A stretch of DNA of 64,000 nt from Planotetraspora sp. A-T 1434 (GCF_025420585.1 NZ_JAOEGB010000002.1:124001-188000), one strand, 5' to 3'; shown: positions 52,215-61,585, numbered from the stretch's first letter. A program made the numbers and translations. Notes: generated by a model from the letters alone, not told the origin.

Positions 52215-54251
52215 ATGGGAACTGTGCCGCCGGGGACGGGACCGCTCTCGCCGGAGTTCACCGGTATCGATCCCGGGCTGATGGACGGCTTCGTCGACCA
52301 GATGCAGCATGCTCGGGAAATGATCGGCGAACACGCCGAGTCGATCCGGCGTGTGTTCGCCGCCAACGGCATCCCCGCGGCCTCCCTCGGCCCGATCGGC
52401 GAGGTCGAGCGGTGGATCGACGAACGCCTCCCTGACTTGCGACGCCGCACCCAGATCGCCCGCAACATGGCGAAGCTACCGACCTGGACGCCCGCGGCAG
52501 CGAGCGCGCTGGTGCCATACGACGAGAAGACCATCCTTCCACCAGCGGAGGCGCGGCGTCTGGGACGAGAGTTGGCAGCGGAATATACACAGTGCCATCC
52601 CTTCGACCCCGACCTGGCCAAGAAGTATCAGAAGATCGTGGATGTGCTCGCCGCGCATGTTCACGATTCCGAGTTCACGGTCGCCTTCTTCGCCGAACTG
52701 GGTCTACGGGGGACCCTCGACCTTCCGCAACGGCTCCGGCAGGCACTGCAGGAAGGCGAAAAGTCGGCGATTGACACAGTCAGCCGCGCATTCGGAACGG
52801 CGGTAAGCGCAGGAGCGGCGACCGGAGGCTTCGCGAAGATCAGCAACGCCATGAAGAACCGGACCGAAACTATTCAGGACAGAGGGGCCGTCGGCGACTT
52901 GGTGTCGGGAGGAACTTTCCCCACCGAGTGGCTTGCCGAAGTCGTCGCCTCCCAGGCGCTCGGCCGCAAGGACATGGCCGTCGGGTCGTCTCCCCGGATG
53001 TACGACTCTGGCGATGCCACCTTGGGATCGTTGCTCACGCCATACCTCAACGCGCTCGCCAGGGATCCGGCGGCCGCACGACTGGCGATCAGCATGGTCA
53101 CCCGCGGCAGCCCACGTGTGGGGAACAAGGCGGCTGAGTTGCTGCTGTTCAATCCGGCGCTGGCGGACCCCAGGCCTGATCTGGCCACCTTCCTGAGCAA
53201 CCTCAACGGCCGGGCGGCGCTCGACCCTACGTCAGCCGACGCGTTCGGGCGCCTGCTGGCGTCGGCATCCGGCGTCTACGGCGAAAAAGACGGGCATCAC
53301 AGTGACGTCGCCGCCCGGTTCGCCTTCAATCTCATGACGGCGGCAGGTCACGTCGAGTTCGCCGCACCGGCCCGGGTGCACCTCTCGGAAATCGCCGGCG
53401 GGTACGCGGCCGAGATAACCGAGGGCGCGAACCTCAGCGACGACAACCAGCTAATGCCGAGCGCCTTCGAACCAGTCGCTTCCAGCCTTCCAGGCTTGAA
53501 GCCCATGTTCCGGCTCAGCCCCGAGGACACCTATCGATTCATCAAGACCTTCGCCGACACCTTGGACAATCGGCGGCCATTCGACACAGGCATGGGCAAT
53601 CTCACCCGGCAGCTGGTCGACGGGAGCGTGCCCATCATGTTGAAGACCAAAGACTCCACTCAACTGGACGAGGTGTTCGCAGCCCTGGGCAACGTGCGCG
53701 GTTTGGAGCAGGCTTCCGCCGAAAAGTTCGCCAGGGCCATGGACGACGCCGCCGAAATAGACAGGAAATCTCAGAGCTGGGGCACGGGAACCGCACTTGG
53801 CTTAGTTGGCGTCATCGTACCCTACGGAATAATGGGAGCGACATTGTGGACGGCCCTGAGCACGGGATGGTCCACCTACGACTCATTTAAACCCGACTCA
53901 GAGAAAAACGCCGAAAAGCAAGAAAAGGACTTCGATCTGGAAACCCTTGGCCGTCGGCACACCATGGCCCAACTGCTGATGGATTCGGGTTTCGCCCCCA
54001 AGGTCTCACCCCAGGACTATCAGACCGCCAGTCCGTCCAGTGTCGCCATCACCGACGCGAACGGCAAACTCCGCCCCTTCCCCGACATCGCCAAATCCGG
54101 CAACAAGGGCTTGAAAGCCCTTGACGGCTGGTTCATTGCAAATGGACTGGGCAAGGATCCCTTCAGTCTGGGAAAATCTGTCAGAATGTTCTCTGACACT
54201 TTCAACGGTAACAACATCACCGCTAGAAAGAGGGCTGAATACTTGACATAA
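52215..54251 (+). CDS. DUF6571-like large helical protein, probable type VII secretion-associated
   Basis: 678 residues. The N-terminus (IDPGLMDGFVDQMQHAREMI, FAANGIPAASLGPIGEVERW) is a WXG/LXG-like coiled-coil domain; the remainder is mostly helical, with one hydrophobic segment near 528-550 (LGLVGVIVPYGIMGATLWTA) and a polar C-terminus. The layout resembles DUF6571 proteins, which occur beside WXG100 and lipoprotein genes. No nuclease or toxin motif is evident at the C-terminus. G+C and codon bias are lower than in neighbouring metabolic genes, especially after 53,750, suggesting transfer. Start ATG 52215. Confidence 0.6.
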   Translation: MGTVPPGTGPLSPEFTGIDPGLMDGFVDQMQHAREMIGEHAESIRRVFAANGIPAASLGPIGEVERWIDERLPDLRRRTQIARNMAKLPTWTPAAASALVPYDEKTILPPAEARRLGRELAAEYTQCHPFDPDLAKKYQKIVDVLAAHVHDSEFTVAFFAELGLRGTLDLPQRLRQALQEGEKSAIDTVSRAFGTAVSAGAATGGFAKISNAMKNRTETIQDRGAVGDLVSGGTFPTEWLAEVVASQALGRKDMAVGSSPRMYDSGDATLGSLLTPYLNALARDPAAARLAISMVTRGSPRVGNKAAELLLFNPALADPRPDLATFLSNLNGRAALDPTSADAFGRLLASASGVYGEKDGHHSDVAARFAFNLMTAAGHVEFAAPARVHLSEIAGGYAAEITEGANLSDDNQLMPSAFEPVASSLPGLKPMFRLSPEDTYRFIKTFADTLDNRRPFDTGMGNLTRQLVDGSVPIMLKTKDSTQLDEVFAALGNVRGLEQASAEKFARAMDDAAEIDRKSQSWGTGTALGLVGVIVPYGIMGATLWTALSTGWSTYDSFKPDSEKNAEKQEKDFDLETLGRRHTMAQLLMDSGFAPKVSPQDYQTASPSSVAITDANGKLRPFPDIAKSGNKGLKALDGWFIANGLGKDPFSLGKSVRMFSDTFNGNNITARKRAEYLT

Positions 54252-54255
54252 GCCA

Positions 54256-54723
54256 TTATCGCGAGACTGATAGACACCGAGTCTCGCCACTGATCGAATA
54301 TACGCCGACGGAAGGTGAATCAAGGACAAGATTGGTCGCACTGGACACATCTGTCACATGAATCGGCTTGTTCGGCTCCGGTACGCCGACGACGTCGTAG
54401 TTGCCAACACGTTCCAGGGCCCCCAGCATCGCGGTACGCAGGATATGTGGGGCAGTTTTCCGAAAATTATCGTTGCCTGTAGCGGAGAAAGTCTGTTTGG
54501 CTTTGCCGTCCGCGCAGGGAATGTTCCGTCCGCCAGGGTCGGTGATGGTCACATTCTCAGCATCGCGCTCCTTGAGGAGTTGGAGAATGTGGTTCTTTAG
54601 AGTTTGACCGGCTTGGGCGGCAGTGGGGCCTTTGTCGGAAGTGCAGCCGGCCAGGGCGAGCGCAGCGAGCCCCAGCACGGCTAGAGTTCGGCGAAGCCGT
54701 CCGGGGCTGGGCAGAACGAGCAT
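54256..54723 (-). CDS. Lipoprotein, function unknown
   Basis: 155 residues from ATG 54723, chosen because GGAGG lies 8 nt upstream; GTG 54738 would add five residues. The signal RLRRTLAVLGLAALALAGC ends in lipobox LAGC with Cys near residue 27. The mature domain (NVTITDPGGRNIPCADGKAK and ALERVGNYDVVGVPEPNKPI) carries two further Cys. Encoded between a DUF6571-like gene and a WXG100 gene but on the opposite strand; its stop is 4 bp from that of the large gene. Probably a surface partner of the same system. Confidence 0.75.
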   Translation of the reverse strand: MLVLPSPGRLRRTLAVLGLAALALAGCTSDKGPTAAQAGQTLKNHILQLLKERDAENVTITDPGGRNIPCADGKAKQTFSATGNDNFRKTAPHILRTAMLGALERVGNYDVVGVPEPNKPIHVTDVSSATNLVLDSPSVGVYSISGETRCLSVSR

Positions 54724-54738
54724 CGTCTTCGCCTCCAC

Positions 54739-54842
54739 GTATGGCCGGGATCACTTTCAGCCCACATAATCTCAATGAGAACCGCTGCGCCACCCAGTAT
54801 CCACACAGCCATTAAGGCTTTGACCGCAGCAGGAGTCCAGCG
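54739..54842. promoter_or_regulatory. Divergent promoter region (lipoprotein/WXG100)
   Basis: A 104-bp gap, AT-richer than its surroundings (cacataatctcaatgag), between divergent starts. AGGAG at 54831-54835 serves the WXG100 gene. Confidence 0.4.
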
Positions 54843-55145
54843 TTGGCCCTTAACGACGATCTGGTGCCGAATCCCCGATATCGGGATCTGGAAACGGCGC
54901 TCGCGGCCGTGCGTGCGCACATCCATGTGCTGGAAACCGCGCTCGACCCGGCATGCGCGCAGTTCGGCGGCCAGGCGGTATGGGTGGGACCGACCGCCCG
55001 GGCCTTCGGCGAAGAACTCAACGGCCGCAGGGCACGCGTCAAGACAGCCGCCCAGCACGTGCTCGCCGAGCTTGAAGCCGAGCTCCGCGCCACGCCCAGC
55101 AAGATCTCCAGGACGGCCGCGTCCAGCCTGAGCGCCTGGGGATAG
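54843..55145 (+). CDS. WXG100-type small secreted protein
   Basis: Exactly 100 residues, from TTG 54843 with AGGAG 7 nt upstream. The helix-turn-helix hairpin has W-V-G at 47-49 (FGGQAVWVGPTARAF), with helices LETALAAVRAHIHVLETAL before and AEELNGRRARVKTAAQHVL-like after. This is the ESAT-6/WXG100 architecture exported by type VII secretion. No secretion ATPase (EccC) is in the window. Its proximity to the DUF6571-like gene supports a shared pathway. Confidence 0.75.
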   Translation: MALNDDLVPNPRYRDLETALAAVRAHIHVLETALDPACAQFGGQAVWVGPTARAFGEELNGRRARVKTAAQHVLAELEAELRATPSKISRTAASSLSAWG

Positions 55146-55216
55146 CTGAGATGTCGACGATTCGCGGCTCGGAGTGCGACCCTTCCCACGTCCTCCAAAA
55201 CGACGCACTCGAAATT

Positions 55217-56563
55217 TCATACCACCTTGCCCGCAGGAGCGAAAAGCGCTGCCGGGTCGGGTGCGCGAAGATCGGCGAGCACCTCTCGCCAGTCTCGTGT
55301 CGCCACACCGCCGGAACCGAGTGAAGTGTCGAACTCGTGAGCGCGTACGACCACGCTGATGACGGGGAGGGTGTGCGGGTTCGTGATAGCCGCGATGGCG
55401 ATGCGGCAGGCCTCTTCAACCTCCCCCGCCTTGACAAGGGCGGTGGCGTGCGCGAAACGCACCAGCGCTGGATCACTGGACACGGTCGGGTCATAAGCCG
55501 CGAGTGCTCGATCTGTCGCCCGCGCAGTGCCTTGCACGTCGCCGACATCCGCCCATCCACGCGCCTCGTAGAAGGCGTGCCTCTCGGGCTGGAATGACAA
55601 GATCCCTGGAAACAGGCTGTCCGGCGGGCATCGTTCCAAAGTCGTGCGGGATCTATTGATCGCCCGCTCGAAGGCGGCGCGATCACCAAGAGTGGCATGC
55701 GCCAACGCGGCGAGTCCCCAGAGCCACGCGATAGGAGGAGTGGCGCCCACCGCCCGCTCCAACCGTGGGCTGACCATGGCCAGCACTCCGCGCGGGTCGC
55801 CAGAATAAGTCGGCACCAGTGCCGCACTCGTCAGAGCCAGATCAGCGAGGCAGCGGTCTCCGGCCTCATCGGCCGCCCGAGCCGCCGCAGTCCACCAGCG
55901 GTTCGCCAGCGAGAACTGGTTGGTGTTGAACAGAATCTCCCCGACCACGATCGAGAGCTTCGAGGCGACACGCGCCAAGCGTCTCTGCGCTTCCACGGGC
56001 TGCCGTTCCGTGAGGAGCTCCCGGACGCTGGACAGGCGTAGGACCACCTCGGACAGCAAGGAGGCGGGCAGCACCTTCTCGACTTTCTGGCCGAGCCGGG
56101 CTGCCTCATTCTCCAGAAACAAGATTCGGCTTTCACTCGCCGTCGTGGAGTCGAGGATTTGTTCCAGGAGGTCGGGGCCTCGGTAGACGCTTTCGATGAG
56201 TCCTGCCGTGATGCTCATGGCGCCGAGGTGGAACACTTCTCGCCGGTTCGTCGCCGCCTCCCGGTGTTCGGGGCGCGTCTGGGGAACGCCGGAGTCCTTA
56301 GTCACAGGGTCATACGGGGTGAGCAGTTCCGCAACGGTATGGCCCGGGAACATGCGCTCCAGGACACGGCAGTGGTGCGCCTGGGGTTTGGTCTTCAGGT
56401 GTCCTTTGAGCCACCGGCCGAACGCCTCTCTGCTGGGAGACGTGCCGATGAGGCTCCGGTCGATGCTCCGCGCCACCTTGTCGTACTCGACACAGAACGC
56501 CCGGTGCGTTTCCTGGTGGCGCTTGAGCAGCAGCGCCTTCAACAACGTCGGCTGGCTCGACAC
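55217..56563 (-). CDS. XRE-like regulator with TPR-type C-terminus
   Basis: 448 residues. An N-terminal HTH-like segment (CVEYDKVARSIDRSLIGTSP; EAFGRWLKGHLKTKPQAHHC) is followed by a long helical TPR-like region (RLARVASKLSIVVGEILFNT, ANRWWTAAARAADEAGDRCL). Such regulators are very frequent in filamentous actinobacteria and are typically encoded beside a small HATPase-domain protein, as here. Targets unknown. The gene is convergent with the WXG100 gene. Confidence 0.75.
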   Translation of the reverse strand: MSSQPTLLKALLLKRHQETHRAFCVEYDKVARSIDRSLIGTSPSREAFGRWLKGHLKTKPQAHHCRVLERMFPGHTVAELLTPYDPVTKDSGVPQTRPEHREAATNRREVFHLGAMSITAGLIESVYRGPDLLEQILDSTTASESRILFLENEAARLGQKVEKVLPASLLSEVVLRLSSVRELLTERQPVEAQRRLARVASKLSIVVGEILFNTNQFSLANRWWTAAARAADEAGDRCLADLALTSAALVPTYSGDPRGVLAMVSPRLERAVGATPPIAWLWGLAALAHATLGDRAAFERAINRSRTTLERCPPDSLFPGILSFQPERHAFYEARGWADVGDVQGTARATDRALAAYDPTVSSDPALVRFAHATALVKAGEVEEACRIAIAAITNPHTLPVISVVVRAHEFDTSLGSGGVATRDWREVLADLRAPDPAALFAPAGKVV

Positions 56564-56789
56564 GTATCCGACTCACTCCTCGAATCACCATCGTTACCCT
56601 CCGTAAATTAGATGTCTCGGCGCTCCCAGGCTTGGCCTTTCGCTCAACGACGCCTCCATGACGCCGGGACGACAGGCACGCGACAGGCACGCGACCTGGC
56701 GTGACACATCGGCCCTCTGCCTGAGGACATGCCCCGCCGCTTAACGTCGCCGATCTGAGCCGCCGTCCCGAGAAGGACACCTGAAATCC

Positions 56790-57215
56790 ATGCGCGACGA
56801 CACGATGACCACAGTGCCGGAGATCCTGCTTCTCGAAAGAGCCACCTTTCCCGCCACCGAGGCGTCGGTCGGCAAGGCCCGGCGATGGGTCCGGAAGCTG
56901 CTCGACGGCCATCCACGCCGCGACGACGCCATGCTGCTGCTGTCGGAGACCATGACCAACGCCGTGGTCCACACCCGATCGGCGGCGATCGGGGCCGTCG
57001 TCCACGTCGAGCGGGACGGCCACGTCCAAGTCGAGGTCATCGATGAGGGATCGGAGACATTGCCCTCAGTGTGTGGTCATTCTCGTGACGACCTGGCGGA
57101 GTACGGGCGGGGGATCCGCCTGCTTCGGGCCCTGTCCAGCCAGTGGGGGTTCGTGGAAGAAGTCCCCCACTGCGTCGTGTGGTTCGCTCTCGCGCCGACG
57201 GCCGAAGGTTCGTGA
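56790..57215 (+). CDS. HATPase_c (RsbW/SpoIIAB-like) ATP-binding protein
   Basis: 141 residues, a stand-alone Bergerat-fold ATPase: N-box LLLSETMTNAVVHT (Glu53, Asn57), G1 VEVIDEGSETLP and G2 EYGRGIRLL. These proteins act as anti-sigma kinases or as partners of the XRE-like regulator encoded divergently 226 bp away. ATG 56790 or the ATG at 56805 may be the start. The reading frame continues after the TGA with a Thr/Ser/Cys-rich open stretch (see 57216). Confidence 0.85.
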   Translation: MRDDTMTTVPEILLLERATFPATEASVGKARRWVRKLLDGHPRRDDAMLLLSETMTNAVVHTRSAAIGAVVHVERDGHVQVEVIDEGSETLPSVCGHSRDDLAEYGRGIRLLRALSSQWGFVEEVPHCVVWFALAPTAEGS

Positions 57216-57305
57216 TCCGCGCCGTTCGCCTGCATCACCACGACCGTCACGGTGACAGGCTCCAACGGCCAGACGTGCACCGGTTCCAATACCGGGTGTT
57301 ACTAG
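57216..57305 (+). other. Thr/Ser/Cys-rich open stretch after the HATPase stop
   Basis: In the frame of the HATPase gene and directly after its TGA, 29 codons read SAPFACITTTVTVTGSNGQT then CTGSNTGCY and a TAG. Third positions are mostly G or C, as in real genes here. The composition (8 Thr, 4 Ser, 3 Cys, no charged residue) resembles the core of a lanthipeptide-type precursor. However, there is no initiator after the TGA except an internal GTG, no leader, and no modification enzyme nearby. The rest of the 230-bp gap shows nothing else. Confidence 0.2.
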
Positions 57306-57445
57306 GAATGCGCTCCACGGCCACACCGAAGTCGCCGTGACAACGGGCCACTGAAGGTCGGGCGTGCGGCGGCGGTCATCCGCCGCCGGACGCTCCGTCC
57401 GCACACACCACGCCGCACGCCGCCCTCGCACGCTCCGGTCTTCTG

Positions 57446-59365
57446 TCAGAGGTGGTCGACGTCGGCGTGGGGGTGGCCGCCGGAGAGCAGCGGGTATCCG
57501 GGGCCGCGGTCGAAGAATGCCCGCTCTGCGGGCCGGCCGTCGGCCCGCAGCCGCTCGGTCGCCGCCACGTCGATCTCCAGGTGGTCGTGTGAGCCGTACA
57601 GGACGACGCCGTAGTCCTCGCGCGCCGCCTCGAGCGAGACCTTGCCGTCACGGACGTCGGCCGCGACCATCTCGGGCAGGCGGTCGTACGGCGAGCCCCA
57701 GCCGCCGCCTCCGGTCGTCCGCACCCTGACGACCTCACCGGCCTTGACCGGGAAGTCGTCGACCAGGCCCTCCATCTCCTCACCGTTCACCGTGACGAGG
57801 AAGGGACGGCCCGCCCGGCCGCCGTTCACGCCCCAGCAGGCCAGGATGGACCGGTCCGCGATGGACATGAACGAGGCGTCGCGCAGCATCCGGATGTGCT
57901 TGTCATAGCCCAAACCGCCGCGGAACTGCCCCGGGCCGCCGCTGTCGACGGCCAGGCCGAGCCGTTCGACCCGGAACGGCCAGCGTGCCTCGGCGAACTC
58001 CACCGGGATGTTGCGCGAGTCGGGCACGACGTGGATGGTGTCCTCGCCGTCGGCGTACCAGCGGCCGCCGGAGCCGCCGCCGAGGACCTCGCGCATGAGG
58101 TACGCCCCGTCGTCCGACTCGCCGTAGACGCCGGTGTAGCGGATGGTCTCCTGGTCGGCCGGCATGCGGCCCCCCGTGGCCTTGGCCAGCACTCCCGCCA
58201 GCACCCCGAGAAGTCGCAGGATCACGAACGTCCGGGCGTTGGTCGGCGCCGGGAAGACGGGCGTGAGCAGTGTGCCCTTCTCCGGGAAGACCATTTTGAT
58301 CAGCGGGACGACGCCCTCGTTGACGTCGAGCTCGGCCATCCGCTCGGGCGTGTCGGCGAGGTTGCGCAGGATCGGGGCGAGCCACTTCTTCAGGAAGACC
58401 CCGTCGGCGTAGTCGCCCGCGTGGTTGATCGGGCCCTTGGCCTGCGGGGACGTGCCGGTGAAGTCGATGGTCAGCGGCGCGTCGGCGGAGTGGTCCACGG
58501 TGAGCGTGATCCGCTGGGCGTGCAGCCGGGGCGCGTCCACGCCGTCGTGCTCGGCGTAGTCCTCCCAAACGTGGACCCCCTCGGGGATCTTCGCGAGCAG
58601 CTCCCGCCGGAACGTCTCCGTCGTCTTGGAGATGATCGCGTCGAAGCATGCCTCGACGGCCTCCCGCCCGTAGCGGCCGAAGAGCTCGCCCAGCCTCCGC
58701 GCTCCCATCAGGCAGGCGGAGCACTCCGCGTCGAGGTCGCCGGCCAGGGAGTCGGGCATCCGGGAGTTGCGCGTCATGATCGTCAACGCGGCCCGGTTCG
58801 GCACGCCCTGGTCCCACAGCTTGATCGGAGGGACCATCAGTCCCTCCTCGAAGGCGCTGCGCGCGTGCGACGGCATCGAGCCCGGTACGGCGCCGCCGAT
58901 GTCGTCGTGGTGGCCGAACGCCTGGACGAACGCCACCACCTCGCCGTCATGGAACACCGGCACGGTGACGCACAGGTCGGGCAGGTGGCCGATCCCGCCT
59001 TCGGACAGGTAGACGTCGTTGTGGAAGAAGACGTCCCCCGGCCGCATCGTCTCGATCGGGAAGTCCCGCACGATCGGCTGGACCAGCGCCGAGTAGGACC
59101 TGCCTGTCAGCTTGCGCAGCCGTACGTCATGGATGCCGGCACGGAAGTCGTGCGCGTCGCGGATCATCGGAGAGCGGGCCGTGCGGGCGATCGCGGTCTC
59201 CACCTCCATCTCGACCGACGCGAGCGTCCCCTCCACGATCTCCGCGAGAACCGGATCGACCGAGTTCCCCGGTCGCTCGCCATCCCACGCCACCGGTCGC
59301 TCACCACTCGACGTCACCGGTCGCTCGGCATTCCAGGTCACCGGTCGCTCACCACTCCTCGTCAC
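57446..59365 (-). CDS. Hydantoinase B/oxoprolinase family protein
   Basis: 639 residues. After a repetitive N-terminus (four 8-residue units, see 59270-59365) the HyuB domain begins NSVDPVLAEIVEGTLASVEM and includes GDVFFHNDVYLSEGGIGHLP, FGHHDDIGGAVPGSMP, and the C-terminal TGGGGWGSPYDRLPE. With HyuA it forms an ATP-dependent hydantoinase/N-methylhydantoinase or acetone-carboxylase-like complex that opens cyclic amides. GTG 59365 overlaps the hyuA stop as GTGA; later in-frame GTGs in the repeats could also serve. The substrate cannot be told from sequence. Confidence 0.88.
   Translation of the reverse strand: MTRSGERPVTWNAERPVTSSGERPVAWDGERPGNSVDPVLAEIVEGTLASVEMEVETAIARTARSPMIRDAHDFRAGIHDVRLRKLTGRSYSALVQPIVRDFPIETMRPGDVFFHNDVYLSEGGIGHLPDLCVTVPVFHDGEVVAFVQAFGHHDDIGGAVPGSMPSHARSAFEEGLMVPPIKLWDQGVPNRAALTIMTRNSRMPDSLAGDLDAECSACLMGARRLGELFGRYGREAVEACFDAIISKTTETFRRELLAKIPEGVHVWEDYAEHDGVDAPRLHAQRITLTVDHSADAPLTIDFTGTSPQAKGPINHAGDYADGVFLKKWLAPILRNLADTPERMAELDVNEGVVPLIKMVFPEKGTLLTPVFPAPTNARTFVILRLLGVLAGVLAKATGGRMPADQETIRYTGVYGESDDGAYLMREVLGGGSGGRWYADGEDTIHVVPDSRNIPVEFAEARWPFRVERLGLAVDSGGPGQFRGGLGYDKHIRMLRDASFMSIADRSILACWGVNGGRAGRPFLVTVNGEEMEGLVDDFPVKAGEVVRVRTTGGGGWGSPYDRLPEMVAADVRDGKVSLEAAREDYGVVLYGSHDHLEIDVAATERLRADGRPAERAFFDRGPGYPLLSGGHPHADVDHL
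59270..59365 (-). repeat. 24-bp tandem repeat at hyuB start, four copies
   Basis: Four 24-bp units each begin with GTG and end with GAGCGACCG, encoding V-T/A-x-x-x-(G/A)-E-R-P. Each GTG is in frame with the gene, so the array multiplies possible start codons without changing the downstream protein. Confidence 0.85.
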
Positions 59366-61404
59366 TGGTCGGCCACCACCACGAGGTTGCCGTAGTCGTC
59401 GACGGTCGCCGTGAAGCCGGGGTGCACGGGCAGGGTCGAGCCGTACTCCTCGATGACCGCCGGACCGGTGACCACGGCGCCCGCGCCGAGATCGCCCCGG
59501 CGGTAGATCACCGTTCTCCCCCACTGTTCGTAGAAGACATCGCGGGTGGCCACCGGGCTGGGCTCGACCTCCTGGTGCGGCAGGCGCGCGATCGAGGGGC
59601 GGGTGATCGGGCCGATGCCGGAGACCCGCAGGTTCACCCATTCGACGGCGTGGCGGGGATCGTCGCGGTAGCCGTACCCGTAGAGCTTCTCGTGGGCCTC
59701 GTGGAACCGGTCGAGGACGGCCGCCCGCCACCCGTCGTCCAGAGGGCCGTCCGGAGCGGGCACCCTGACCTCGTAGGCCTGGCCGTAATAGCGCAGGTCG
59801 GCGCTCCGGGCGTACACGTGGTCGGTGAAGCCCTCACGGTCGAGCGCGGCGGCGGCCTGGCCCTCAAGCTCCGCGAAGATCTCCCCCAGGGTCTCAGCCG
59901 AGGGGGCGCGGGAGACGTGCGTGCGGACGTAGTCGTTCTTCACATCGACCGTGAGCAGGCCGAACGCCGAGACGTTGCCGGGGCTCGGCGGGACGATCGC
60001 GGCGGGCAGGCCGAGGATGTCGATCAGCCGGCAGACCAGCAGCGGGCCTGAGCCGCCGAACGCGACCATCGGGAAGTCGCGGACGTCGAAGCCGCGCTTG
60101 ACGGTGATCTGGCGGATCGCGTTCGACTGGTTGAACGCGCTGATCTCCAGGATGCCGGTGGCGCACCGCTCCGGGGTCAGGCCGAGCTTGCCCGCGAGCG
60201 CCTCGACGCCCGCCCGCGCGGCGGCCACGTCGAGCGGGATCTCGCCGCCCAGCAGGTGCGGGGGGACGCGGCCGAGGAACACGTGGGCGTCGGTCACTGT
60301 GACCTCCGTGCCGCCCCTGCCGTAGCAGAGCGGCCCGGGGTCGGCTCCGGCGGAACGCGGGCCGGCCTTCAGCGTCCCCTCGGGGGAGATCCACGCGATC
60401 GAGCCGCCGCCCGCTCCCACGGTGACGATGTCGATCATCGGGATCTTGCAGGGGTAGCGGCCGATGCTGCCCTCGGTGGTCAGCGAGGGCTCCCCGTCGA
60501 CGACCACCGCCACGTCGGTGGAGGTGCCGCCGCCGTCAAGGGTGATCACGCTCGGATGCCCGGCGGTGCCCGCGATGAGCGCCGCCCCCAGCGCGCCCGC
60601 CGCCGGTCCGGACAGGACCGTGGTGATCGGCTGGTGCACCACCTCTGAGGCCGACAGCACACCGCCGTTGCTCTTCATGACCGAGAACTGGCGGCCGAGC
60701 CTGTCAGAGAGGTTGCCGATGTACCGTCGCATGATCGGCTTGACGGCCGCGTCCACGAGCGTGGTGACCGAGCGCTCATACTCGCGGTACTCCCGGAGCA
60801 CGTCGCTCGACAGCGACACGACGGCGCCGGGATGCTCGCGTTCGAAGACCTCCCGCATGCGCAGCTCGTGGGCGGGGTTGGCGTAGGAGTGCAGGAAGCA
60901 GACACCGACCGCGGTGACGCCCCGCTCCCGGAACCACCGCGCCACCTCGACGGCCTGTGCCTCGTCGAACGGCCGGACCTCCCGGCCGAGGTGGTCGAGC
61001 CGCCCGCCGACCGTCTTCACCCGGTGCACGGGGACGATCCTCGGCGGCTTCACCCAGAAGTAGGAGTTGCCGTAGCCATCCGGGACGCTCTGCCGGGCGA
61101 TCTCCAGGATGAACTCGAAGCCCTCGGTGGTGACGAAGCCGAGATGGGACGTGCCGTCCGGCCGGTCCTCAAGCAGCTGGTTGGTGGCCACCGTCGTGCC
61201 GTGGACGAGCGCGGACACCCCGCCGAGGTCGCGGGAGCCGCTGTGCGTCTCCAGCGCCTTGTGAACCCCTGCCATGAATCCGTCTGCCGGATTGGCAGGT
61301 GTCGAGGGGGTCTTGGTCGTGATGATCTGACCGGTTTCCTCGTCGACCAGGACAACGTCGGTGAACGTGCCTCCGGTGTCGACCCCGATGCGGACGTTGG
61401 GCAT
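59362..61404 (-). CDS. Hydantoinase A/oxoprolinase family protein
   Basis: 680 residues from ATG 61404. The actin-like ATPase core is recognised by RIGVDTGGTFTDVVLVDEET, HGTTVATNQLLEDR, LSGPAAGALGAALIAG and LDGGGTSTDVAVV; C-terminal ARSADLRYYGQAYEVRVP is typical of HyuA. It couples ATP hydrolysis to ring opening with HyuB. The open frame upstream to 61779 is antisense to the thymidine kinase gene and rejected. The operon and the barbiturase/carbamate kinase operon 15 kb away both point to cyclic ureide catabolism. Confidence 0.9.
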   Translation of the reverse strand: MPNVRIGVDTGGTFTDVVLVDEETGQIITTKTPSTPANPADGFMAGVHKALETHSGSRDLGGVSALVHGTTVATNQLLEDRPDGTSHLGFVTTEGFEFILEIARQSVPDGYGNSYFWVKPPRIVPVHRVKTVGGRLDHLGREVRPFDEAQAVEVARWFRERGVTAVGVCFLHSYANPAHELRMREVFEREHPGAVVSLSSDVLREYREYERSVTTLVDAAVKPIMRRYIGNLSDRLGRQFSVMKSNGGVLSASEVVHQPITTVLSGPAAGALGAALIAGTAGHPSVITLDGGGTSTDVAVVVDGEPSLTTEGSIGRYPCKIPMIDIVTVGAGGGSIAWISPEGTLKAGPRSAGADPGPLCYGRGGTEVTVTDAHVFLGRVPPHLLGGEIPLDVAAARAGVEALAGKLGLTPERCATGILEISAFNQSNAIRQITVKRGFDVRDFPMVAFGGSGPLLVCRLIDILGLPAAIVPPSPGNVSAFGLLTVDVKNDYVRTHVSRAPSAETLGEIFAELEGQAAAALDREGFTDHVYARSADLRYYGQAYEVRVPAPDGPLDDGWRAAVLDRFHEAHEKLYGYGYRDDPRHAVEWVNLRVSGIGPITRPSIARLPHQEVEPSPVATRDVFYEQWGRTVIYRRGDLGAGAVVTGPAVIEEYGSTLPVHPGFTATVDDYGNLVVVADQ

Positions 61405-61585
61405 GTTCCAGTGTCTACTCAACACCTCCGGCCCTCGGAACCAGCAACGTTCGCCAACGTATCGGTGATTAGTCGGCAGGTGTGGTGCTCCCCGCTCCCC
61501 GCTCCCCGCTTCCCGTCCCCGGCCGAAGATCGCCGGGCTCCGTTCCCGAGGTCGCGCAGGGGGTCGAACTGTATGCTGACCGGCC
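61405..61585. other. Divergent gap hyuA/tdk
   Basis: 181 bp with a short direct repeat of ctccccgctccccgct-type sequence near 61487-61512. It holds the promoters for hyuA (minus) and tdk (plus). No operator is evident. Confidence 0.35.
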
